5,159 nucleotides of DNA from Chloroflexota bacterium (GTDB taxonomy: Bacteria > Chloroflexota > Anaerolineae > Anaerolineales > Anaerolineaceae). Numbering within the stretch: position 1 is the first letter of the stretch; each line of letters begins with the position of its first letter. The position numbers were made by a program, and so were the translations under genes. The stretch is taken from contig JAEXTI010000391.1 of assembly GCA_023406965.1 (NCBI GenBank), forward strand, positions 1 to 5,159. Direction: 5' to 3'. Below, piece after piece: positions 1-5,118 of the stretch. The notes under the pieces were generated by a model that saw nothing but the letters and a program-made list of their open reading frames with translations, ran no database searches and had not been told where the DNA came from.

Positions 1-169
1 ACGGCTCGGACGTGTACTGGCGCACGCTGGCAATGTGATGGCGGAACACCTCCCAGGATTGGGCAAAGTAGCCCTCCTGCATGGGGATATACAGCAGGGT
101 GGCGATACCCAGCTTCTCGGCCTGGTAAGCGGGCACTTCTTTTTTGGCGGGGTTTTGTCCTTGTCGCAT
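1..169 (-). CDS. N-terminus of a putative GT-A/GT2-type glycosyltransferase (partial, runs off the window)
   Basis: Only the first 56 codons are present. After a polar, lysine-containing leader of about 20 residues comes a hydrophobic first strand (IATLLYIPMQEGYF, residues 22-35), then a helix ending HHIASVRQYTSEP. This layout (beta strand, a 'GYF.. SWEVF' helix, then 'S.R..T..P') matches the start of GT2-like transferases, in which the next strand carries the nucleotide-binding Asp. That part lies outside the window, so no catalytic residue can be checked. The start is well supported: the ATG overlaps the stop of the preceding gene (TGATG) and has a perfect Shine-Dalgarno 4 nt upstream. The next in-frame Met is residue 30, inside the predicted fold. 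It is probably the next transferase of the same operon. The family assignment is by remembered resemblance; that the region is coding is much surer. Confidence 0.6.
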   Translation of the reverse strand, partial: MRQGQNPAKKEVPAYQAEKLGIATLLYIPMQEGYFAQSWEVFRHHIASVRQYTSEP

Positions 170-1098
170 CACGCCTCCTTCAAGGCTGCCTTGCGCGCAT
201 CCTGGCGGAACTCGCGGTAGGCCTTCAGCGGGTGGAAAATGAAATAAAACGCCTGCGCCAGTAGGTAGGAGTGCAGCTTGACCAGCGGGAAAATCTCCAC
301 TTCGCGCCAAAAGCGCTTCCACAAGAAAGCCGGTCGATGCAGATCACCATCGCGCAGCACGTGGCTGGCATCGGGCAACTCGAAGATGGTGCGCTTGCCC
401 CCCGCCAAACGCACGTTCTCGTCTGTTTCGGGCAGCTTGTAATGCGGCTGCCCACCGGGCAGATGGCTGTAATCGTGGTTCTGGTGAATGATGGTAATAC
501 TCTGGCTGGCATCGACCACAGGCCAATTACGCGCCCGCCCCGAGTAGATCATCCAGTTGTCCCACCCCGCCCGCCCGATGGCGAACTTCGGCATATCGGC
601 AAAACATTCCCGGGGGAAGATAAAATAATCTGATCCGGAAGCGCGGTGCAACTTGCCCTGGCTGAAAGCCCGCTCGCGCAGCGTCTGCGGCCAGCCGGGG
701 GCAAACTCGAGCAGTTCGGTCACCTCCAAATCCCAGCGCTGACCCACCATCAGGAAGCGGGGCGCAAGCTCCAGCACTCGCCGGGCATGATCTACGATGT
801 CGGGGAAGAGCAAAATATCCGCGTTGACGCAGCCCAGCAGCGGGCTGGATGAATTCTGGCGGGCAATCTCAAACATCGAAGACACCAGCGGGGTGCCGTT
901 GGCGTTACGTTCCACCTGTGGAATGTGGCGCGCGCCCAACTCGGCGGCGGCTTCAGCCAGGCCCTCCTCCTCGCCCAGCAGCAGCACCTCCACTTCCGGC
1001 CCCAGGTTGAGCCAGGAGCGGATGGCGTTGCGCTGAATCACCGCGATGTGCGGATTGGTGAATGGTTTAGGGGAGGTGAAGAGAGTCAGAGTCGGCAT
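169..1098 (-). CDS. Putative GT-A-fold glycosyltransferase of a poorly characterised family (309 aa)
   Basis: The N-terminus (LTLFTSPKPF, residues 4-13, then HIAVIQRNAIRSW) and the hydrophobic strand ending in VNADILL (residues 91-97) resemble the nucleotide-sugar-binding half of a GT-A fold. N92-A93-D94 stands where the metal-binding DxD usually sits. Further conserved-looking blocks are VGQRWDLEVTE (118-128), GSDYFIFPR (155-163), GWDNWMIY (178-185) and HQNHDYSH (205-212), candidates for acceptor or catalytic residues. The C-terminal part has a hydrophobic, aromatic stretch (about 266-289) followed by a basic tail, which could seat the protein on the membrane. There is no signal peptide. The ATG lies 6 nt after the stop of the SpsF-like gene with a GGAG 9 nt upstream, and the 3' end overlaps the next gene by one base. 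I recall similar proteins annotated as hypothetical or glycosyltransferase in polysaccharide loci of Chloroflexota. The transferase role is inferred; donor and acceptor are unknown. Confidence 0.72.
   Translation of the reverse strand: MPTLTLFTSPKPFTNPHIAVIQRNAIRSWLNLGPEVEVLLLGEEEGLAEAAAELGARHIPQVERNANGTPLVSSMFEIARQNSSSPLLGCVNADILLFPDIVDHARRVLELAPRFLMVGQRWDLEVTELLEFAPGWPQTLRERAFSQGKLHRASGSDYFIFPRECFADMPKFAIGRAGWDNWMIYSGRARNWPVVDASQSITIIHQNHDYSHLPGGQPHYKLPETDENVRLAGGKRTIFELPDASHVLRDGDLHRPAFLWKRFWREVEIFPLVKLHSYLLAQAFYFIFHPLKAYREFRQDARKAALKEA
174..180 (-). promoter_or_regulatory. Strong Shine-Dalgarno (AAGGAGG) for the partial CDS at the left edge
   Basis: The minus strand reads AAGGAGG, then a 4-nt spacer (CGTG), then ATG. 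It lies inside the last codons of the 309-aa gene and is the best ribosome binding site in the window. It fixes the downstream start and suggests that gene can be initiated efficiently in addition to being coupled through the TGATG overlap. Confidence 0.8.
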
Positions 1099-1104
1099 GT
1101 GCAG

Positions 1105-1863
1105 CTACTCCATGCGCTTGTCCACGTCCGTGGCGGTCTTGTGCTGCACGGCTGCGTTGATCTCGGCCAGTTCGGGCTCACGCGCAAACAAGGCCAGCAC
1201 CTCGCGCCAGGAAAAATCCATGCGACCCGCAAAGCGCCCTGCCACCACTCGCAACAAATCCAAATCCTGGGGGGGGTCCACCGGCCAGCGCAAGCTGCCG
1301 TAATCGGGATCATGCTGCAACACGTGGATCTTGAAGCGCCCGTCTTGATCGTAGAAATAAGGCATGACGTGTTCACGCTCGAATTTTTGAGTGGCTTCTT
1401 TCCAGGCTCGCTCCAGCGCAGACATGGAACACACTTCCGTGTCCAGGCCAATCGGGTAGGTGCGCTTCCAGGGTGGGGGCAGGCGGTTGGCGGCAAAATC
1501 GACCCCGCTGCGCAAGAACTCCTGCACGGTCAGGTCGATCAAATCGGGGTCGATGAACGGGCAGTCGGCGGTGATGCGCACCACCACGTCGGCTGCGGAA
1601 TGGCGGGCCGCCTGGTAGAAGCGGTCCAGCACGTCAAACTGGCTGCCGCGGAAGCACTCATAGCCCCGCGCCGCGCAGAATTCGGCAATTGGGTCGTCGG
1701 CGGGGTCATCGGTGGTGGCGACTACCACCTGGGTGACGGTGGCTGCGCGCCGGGTACGCTCGACGCACCAGGCCAGCAACGGCTCGCCGCCCAGGTCTTT
1801 GAGTACTTTTCCCGGCAAGCGGCTGGAACCCAGCCGCGCTTGAACCAATGCAACCACCTTCAT
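1105..1863 (-). CDS. spsF: SpsF-type cytidylyltransferase-like protein (CMP-nonulosonate activation candidate)
   Basis: A 252-residue single-domain protein with the full signature of the SpsF family (COG1861, spore-coat polysaccharide type), related to CMP-sialate and CMP-Kdo cytidylyltransferases. Visible motifs are QARLGSSRLPGKVL (8-21, nucleotide-binding loop), GSQFDVLDRFYQAA (73-86), VRITADCPFIDP (95-106, with the metal-site Asp), GLDTEV (139-144), EREHV (162-166) and LRWPVDPPQDL (191-201, the usual 'L.VD.P.DL'). Length is normal and no core motif is missing. The expected reaction is CTP plus a 2-keto acid sugar giving the CMP-sugar in the cytoplasm. The NeuB-like synthase two genes upstream would supply the substrate. 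SpsF proteins are often named 'glycosyltransferase family protein', and direct biochemical proof of the CMP transfer is scarce, so activity is inferred. The ATG overlaps the GT4 stop (ATGA); an AAGGA sits 12 nt upstream, rather far. A run of eight C lies in codons 196-198 and could slip. Confidence 0.85.
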   Translation of the reverse strand: MKVVALVQARLGSSRLPGKVLKDLGGEPLLAWCVERTRRAATVTQVVVATTDDPADDPIAEFCAARGYECFRGSQFDVLDRFYQAARHSAADVVVRITADCPFIDPDLIDLTVQEFLRSGVDFAANRLPPPWKRTYPIGLDTEVCSMSALERAWKEATQKFEREHVMPYFYDQDGRFKIHVLQHDPDYGSLRWPVDPPQDLDLLRVVAGRFAGRMDFSWREVLALFAREPELAEINAAVQHKTATDVDKRME

Positions 1864-2996
1864 CGTGTTTGTGTATCCTTCAAAGTTTTATAGGTGCGCA
1901 GCAATTTCTGGAAATTCTCGGACCAGTTGGCGCGCTGCTCGGCCAACGCGCGGGCTGCCTGGCGCTGCCCGGCCAACACGTTTGGATCACTCGCCGCGCG
2001 CAAGATTCCTTCCGCCAGGGCGTTCGCGTTACCGTCGGGGAACAACGCCCCTACGGCTTGCGGCGCGCCTAGCTCCACCCATTCACGGTTGCCGGGGATG
2101 TCTGAAACCAGCACGGGCAGGCCGCTGGCCAAGGCTTCCATCAACGACACCGAAGAACCGTCGGAATGTGAGGCGCTGACGTATAAATCGGCGGCATGAT
2201 ACATTCCGGGCAGGTCGTTCTGGCTGACCTGGCCTCCTAAGTGGACATAAGGATGCAGTTCCTCGCGGTGCAGCATCTGCTGGATCTGCCCGGCCAGCGA
2301 ACCGCTGCCCAGTAGGATCAGGCGCAGGTCCGAGCGCTGGCGAACGGCCTGTGAAAAGGCTTTGACCACCACGTCCACCCCGTAGATTGGTTCCCAGGAG
2401 CGCAGCGAGAGTACCACAAAATTCTCCTGCCAGCCCAGGCGCTGACGCAAGCCAGATGGCCCCGCCGTGGCAGGCTGAAAGCGCTGCAAATCCACACCCC
2501 AGGGAAACAACATCACCCGCTCGGCAGGGAAGCCGAAATCTGCGGCGGCCTCTTGCACGGCGCGGCAGTCGCCCACCAGGGCATCGCTGCGACCCAGGCT
2601 GTAGCGCGTCAAGCGCTTCATCAGCCCTGATTCGTAAGCGTCCTTGAGCAAGTCGGAGCCCCAGGACATGGTCACCAGCGGTCTCGCGCCCGCCAGTGCG
2701 GCGATGAAAGCGCAGGTCTGCACAGGTCCGGCGTGGATTACATCCGGCTGCACTTCGCGCAGAATCCGGCGCAGTTCCACAACTCGAGCGGGGAGATCGC
2801 TCCAGGAAAAGGCCTTTTGCCCACCCCCCCACGGAATCTGCTGCACCGCGGCGGGCAAAGCACGGTCTTCACGCTGCGGGCCGCTGCGCTCGAGGCGCAG
2901 AGAAAACACCTGCTGACCGCTTTCTGCCAGGCTGGACAAAAAGCGGTGATCGTGCGGGGTGTAATCGCGGGTGAAATAGAGGACCTTCAAACGCAC
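1860..2996 (-). CDS. Glycosyltransferase family 4 (GT4, GT-B fold)
   Basis: A 378-residue protein of normal GT4 length. The N-terminal Rossmann half starts with the strand RLKVLYFTRDYTPHD (2-16) and contains PDVIHAGPVQT (84-94) and TMSWGSDLL (109-117). The C-terminal donor-binding half has VVLSLRSWEPIYGVDVVVKAF (from 194), DLRLILLGSGS (223-233) and the GT4 signature SDGSSVSLMEALASGLPV (278-295). In that signature D279 takes the place of the first Glu of the E-x7-E motif and E287 is the second; Asp is common there in this subgroup. LVSDIPGNREWV (297-308) follows. It should be a retaining transferase acting on the cytoplasmic face from a nucleotide-sugar donor that is not predictable. The start is GTG, immediately after the TAG of the NeuB-like gene with no spacer and no convincing Shine-Dalgarno, so translation probably depends on reinitiation. 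The beta strand begins at residue 2, leaving no room for a later start. The 3' end overlaps the SpsF-like gene by 4 nt. Confidence 0.9.
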   Translation of the reverse strand: MRLKVLYFTRDYTPHDHRFLSSLAESGQQVFSLRLERSGPQREDRALPAAVQQIPWGGGQKAFSWSDLPARVVELRRILREVQPDVIHAGPVQTCAFIAALAGARPLVTMSWGSDLLKDAYESGLMKRLTRYSLGRSDALVGDCRAVQEAAADFGFPAERVMLFPWGVDLQRFQPATAGPSGLRQRLGWQENFVVLSLRSWEPIYGVDVVVKAFSQAVRQRSDLRLILLGSGSLAGQIQQMLHREELHPYVHLGGQVSQNDLPGMYHAADLYVSASHSDGSSVSLMEALASGLPVLVSDIPGNREWVELGAPQAVGALFPDGNANALAEGILRAASDPNVLAGQRQAARALAEQRANWSENFQKLLRTYKTLKDTQTR

Positions 2997-4061
2997 CTAG
3001 CCCAGGTCGGTCCAGCGCAGCTCCTGGCCTTCTTTGAGGTCGGTGAGCAGGCGCTTGCCGAGCGCTTTATCGAGATCATAAGGCATGATCGCCTCTTGGG
3101 GCGCGGGACGCAGCACCTTGAGATCGGCGCGGGTCAGCACCGTCCCGGCGGCCAAAGCGCGCGCCGCGCGCAGGCAGCGCCGCTGTAACACCACGGTTTC
3201 CTGCTCGTTGCCTGCCACGAATTTATCCGCCGAGCCCAAAGCCCGCTCGAGGCGGCGAGTGTTTTCCACCATGTCGGCCCAATCCTTGGGGTTCATGGCG
3301 AATTTGTGGTCAGGACCCACACGGTCGTTGTCATCGGTGAAGTGCTTTTCCACCACCCGTGCGCCCAGCGCCACCGCGCCCAGCACAGTGGCGTGCCCCG
3401 GAGTGTGGTCCGAAAGGCCCAGGATCAGGTCGGGGTACATCTGGCGGTAGGTCTTGAGCACATTGAGGTGAATGTGTTTGAAGTTTTCGAGGCTGGCGGT
3501 GTAATTGGTGTTGCACTGCATGAGCACCAACTGCGGGTTGATCGAGCGGATCAGGCGCACCGCTGCCGCTACCTCGCCAATATCCGAAGCGCCGGTCGCC
3601 AGCAGCACGGGCAACCCTTTGCGGGCAATGTACTCGAGGGCTTCGGGCCAGGAGACCTCGCCTGAGCCAATCTTGATGGCCGGAACATAGGGTACCAGAT
3701 GATCGGTAGCCTCAAAATCGTAGGGGGCGGAGAAAAAGTCGATGCCCGCCTCGTCGCAGGCATCCTTCAACTCGGCTGTCCATTCGAAGGGGATGGATGC
3801 CCCGGCGTAGACCTCGAAAACGGACTTCTTCCAGGTGGACTGGTGCGACTGCTGCCCGCCCAGCGATTTGAAGCCGTAATCGGAGACGATTTCGGGGGCG
3901 CGGAAGTTCTGAAACTTGGCCGCGTCGGCGCCCGCCTCGGCAGCCAGGCGGATGAGCAGTTTGGCCCGCTCCAGGTCACCGTCATGGTTCGCGGCGATGT
4001 CGGCGATGAAATAGGTGGGGTGTTCTTCCCCAATGACATGTTTGCCAATCGTAATTTCCAT
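2997..4061 (-). CDS. spsE: NeuB/SpsE-family nonulosonic acid (sialic-acid-like) synthase with SAF domain
   Basis: A 354-residue protein with the standard two-domain layout. The TIM barrel carries IADIAANHDGD (19-29), ADAAKFQ (45-51), FFSAPYDF (109-116), KIGSGE (130-135), LATGAS (154-159), LGLSDHTPGH (214-223), VEKHFT (237-242) and GPDHKFAM (249-256). The C-terminal antifreeze-like SAF domain starts about residue 295 (RRCLRAARALAAG) and ends GKRLLTDLKEGQELRWTDLG. Enzymes of this family condense phosphoenolpyruvate with an N-acetylhexosamine, such as ManNAc or a 2,4-diacetamido sugar, to make a nine-carbon 2-keto acid in the cytoplasm. Two blocks differ from textbook NeuB: QCNTNYTAS (182-190) replaces the usual 'HC.S.YP.P', and RPAPQEAIMPYD (318-329) replaces 'RP..GI.P'. 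Both are intact-looking subfamily traits, so Neu5Ac versus Leg or Pse type cannot be decided. The ATG has an AGGA 4 nt upstream. It is the first gene after the 139-nt gap and abuts the GT4 gene. Confidence 0.9.
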   Translation of the reverse strand: MEITIGKHVIGEEHPTYFIADIAANHDGDLERAKLLIRLAAEAGADAAKFQNFRAPEIVSDYGFKSLGGQQSHQSTWKKSVFEVYAGASIPFEWTAELKDACDEAGIDFFSAPYDFEATDHLVPYVPAIKIGSGEVSWPEALEYIARKGLPVLLATGASDIGEVAAAVRLIRSINPQLVLMQCNTNYTASLENFKHIHLNVLKTYRQMYPDLILGLSDHTPGHATVLGAVALGARVVEKHFTDDNDRVGPDHKFAMNPKDWADMVENTRRLERALGSADKFVAGNEQETVVLQRRCLRAARALAAGTVLTRADLKVLRPAPQEAIMPYDLDKALGKRLLTDLKEGQELRWTDLG

Positions 4062-4064
4062 CGG

Positions 4065-4070
4065 TTCCTC
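4065..4070 (-). promoter_or_regulatory. Shine-Dalgarno (GAGGAA) of the NeuB/SpsE-like gene
   Basis: The minus strand reads GAGGAA followed by CCG and ATG, so the AGGA core lies 4 nt before the start. Unlike the GT4 gene just downstream, this gene has its own clear ribosome binding site, consistent with it opening a coupled block. Confidence 0.65.
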
Positions 4071-4080
4071 GCTTTTATTC

Positions 4081-4111
4081 GCTGTCAGCTCTCAGCTATC
4101 GGCTTTCAGCT
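4081..4111 (-). repeat. Tandem 7-mer array, consensus AGCTGAN, four copies plus a partial
   Basis: On the minus strand, four head-to-tail heptamers occur: AGCTGAA, AGCCGAT, AGCTGAG and AGCTGAC, followed by a partial AGC. The seventh base is different in every copy, and only one copy has an internal change (T to C at position 4). From memory, arrays of this 7-mer occur between genes in a range of environmental bacteria, including Chloroflexota, and give false ORFs with 'QLSA' peptides. The array here is clear from the sequence; its wider distribution is not checked. Confidence 0.8.
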
Positions 4112-4112
4112 C

Positions 4113-4133
4113 TCTGTGTCTTCGAGATCTGTG
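4113..4133 (-). repeat. Two CACAGA words 15 nt apart (remnant of a CACAGA-type short repeat)
   Basis: CACAGA is repeated at 4128-4133 and 4113-4118 on the minus strand, directly before the 7-mer array. It resembles the intergenic 'CCACAGATT..CACAGA' arrays seen in many bacterial genomes. With only two copies the case is modest. Confidence 0.35.
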
Positions 4134-4162
4134 GCGTTGTCAGAACTACACAGCCTGCCATC

Positions 4163-4191
4163 TCTATAAAGATTGCTTCGGGCTTCGGCAA
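4163..4191 (-). promoter_or_regulatory. Candidate sigma-70 type promoter for the synthase block
   Basis: On the minus strand TTGCCG (4191-4186, 4 of 6 to TTGACA) and TATAGA (4168-4163, 4 of 6 to TATAAT) are separated by exactly 17 nt, about 95 nt before the synthase start. The -35 lies inside the ATTGC inverted repeat. Such matches arise by chance, so this is a weak call. It is supported by position: it lies in the only gap in the run. Confidence 0.25.
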
Positions 4192-4192
4192 T
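4172..4192. repeat. Short inverted repeat ATTGC-(11)-GCAAT, possible dispersed palindromic element remnant
   Basis: The plus strand shows ATTGC, then an 11-nt CTTCGG-rich centre containing the direct doublet GCTTCGG-GCTTCGG, then GCAAT. The arms pair over 5 bp. It resembles the widespread 'GATTGCTTCG..CGCAATGA' intergenic palindromes, here in degenerate form. It lies 8 nt after the SDR stop. The stem is too short and lacks a U-tract, so it is not a convincing terminator. Confidence 0.4.
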
Positions 4193-4200
4193 GAGCGTTG

Positions 4201-5118
4201 CTACCCCGCCAGCCGCTTGATCCTCTCGGCGTGACCCGACAGGTATAGGGCGTGCAAGCGGGCAATGCCCTCGGCCTGGGTGGGCATTTTACGCCCCAGG
4301 GCCGCCTCCAGCTTGTCCACCCGCATGGTCAAATTGGGCGAGCGGCGGGCTACCAGTCCCGAGTCTTCCACCGAAATTGGGGTGATCAGCCCTTTGTCCA
4401 GGCCAAACTGCCGGGCAATGGACACGCCAAACTGGTATTTGCTCTGCGCATCACGGCTGAAGACGTGATACACGCCCCGCAGGCCCTTATCCAGCATCTC
4501 CAAAACGGTATCCGCCAGATCGTTGACCAGCATCGAGCAGGAATATACGTCGGTGAAGCCGTTCACACGCTTCCCAGCCGAAAGGTTGTAAAAGAAGAAC
4601 TCGCACAGGCTGCGCTGCCCGCGCAGGCTCCAACCGTAAAAGGTTACCCTGGCGATAATCGCCAGAGGATTGGCCGCCTGGACGTTCTTCTCCCCGGCTA
4701 ATTTATCGCTGGCATAGACGCTTTGGGGATTGGTATCGTCCTCCTCCACGTAGTTGCCACGCAGCCCATCAAACACGGCGTCGGTGGAGATATGCGCCAG
4801 GGGAATGCTGCGCTTTGCGCACACTTCGGCCACCTCGCCGGGCAGTTCTGCGTTCAGGCGCGCCGACTGGGCCGGGTCCTTCTCGCAGGTGTCGATGTTG
4901 GCTTGCGCCGCGCAATGCACCACCTCATCCGGCTTGACCTGCTCAACCAAGCGGGCAAAGACTCCTGGCTGGGCCAGGTCGGCTTGCAGCACCGCGAAGG
5001 GCGCGCCATTCAGGGAGTGGCTGTTGGTCACTCCGGTCACCCGGATGCGATTCGTCCCCTGCAAGGCCAGGTTCAGGCCCAGCAGTCCGCTCGCCCCGGT
5101 GACCAGCACATGCTTCAT
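4201..5118 (-). CDS. Extended SDR sugar-nucleotide reductase, RmlD-like (dTDP-4-dehydrorhamnose reductase superfamily)
   Basis: A 305-residue single-domain protein. It starts with the NAD(P)-binding strand and GASGLLG loop (8-14), then DEVVHCAAQANIDTCEKDP (64-82), HISTDAVFDG (109-118), the catalytic Tyr and Lys in VYASDKLAGE (134-143; Y135, K139), RVTFYGWS (157-164) and GFTDVYSCSMLVNDLA (187-202). Length and motif order match RmlD-type reductases, which reduce a 4-keto-6-deoxy nucleotide sugar. STDAVFDG in place of STDYVFDG, and the FYGWS and GFTDVY blocks, point to a sister subfamily of unknown substrate, so the rmlD name is not used. The ATG overlaps the stop of the upstream gene (ATGA), with a weak AAAGG 9 nt upstream. 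The 139-nt gap follows it, so it may belong to an upstream transcription block or to one long operon. It probably supplies a deoxy-sugar donor or a precursor for the downstream glycan genes. Confidence 0.85.
   Translation of the reverse strand: MKHVLVTGASGLLGLNLALQGTNRIRVTGVTNSHSLNGAPFAVLQADLAQPGVFARLVEQVKPDEVVHCAAQANIDTCEKDPAQSARLNAELPGEVAEVCAKRSIPLAHISTDAVFDGLRGNYVEEDDTNPQSVYASDKLAGEKNVQAANPLAIIARVTFYGWSLRGQRSLCEFFFYNLSAGKRVNGFTDVYSCSMLVNDLADTVLEMLDKGLRGVYHVFSRDAQSKYQFGVSIARQFGLDKGLITPISVEDSGLVARRSPNLTMRVDKLEAALGRKMPTQAEGIARLHALYLSGHAERIKRLAG

Larger units (their letters stand above)
4062..4200. other. 139-nt intergenic gap: the only non-coding stretch, made largely of small repeats
   Basis: It separates the SDR stop from the synthase Shine-Dalgarno. 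Reading the minus strand it holds an ATTGC...GCAAT inverted repeat (4172-4192), a possible sigma-70 type promoter (4163-4191), a pair of CACAGA words 15 nt apart (4113-4133) and four tandem AGCTGAN-type 7-mers (4081-4111). No small ORF with a plausible Shine-Dalgarno, no RNA fold of a known class and no good intrinsic terminator were seen. Confidence 0.8.

Noticed and set aside
925..1893. A 322-codon open frame on the plus strand, antisense to the SpsF-like gene and part of the 309-aa gene
   Set aside because: It mirrors two well-motifed minus-strand genes, has no recognisable domain and is the usual by-product of third-position GC bias.
2083..2832. A 249-codon alternative frame on the minus strand inside the GT4 gene
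   Set aside because: It is Arg/Pro/Ala-rich with no domain and lies wholly within a GT4 gene whose motifs run through the same region. It matters only as the frame entered if the G7 tract gains a base.
4081..4133. Possible CRISPR-like or operator array
   Set aside because: The units are 7 nt with no spacers, which excludes CRISPR. The copies are not arranged as a dyad for a known regulator.
3699..4169. Plus-strand open frame of 156 codons reaching into the intergenic gap
   Set aside because: It is antisense to the synthase, and its tail is the translated 7-mer array (the 'QLSA' type peptide), a known kind of false ORF.
4172..4200. Possible intrinsic terminator after the SDR gene
   Set aside because: The ATTGC/GCAAT stem is only 5 bp with an 11-nt loop and is followed by CTTTATAG rather than a U-tract. 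Read-through is likely.
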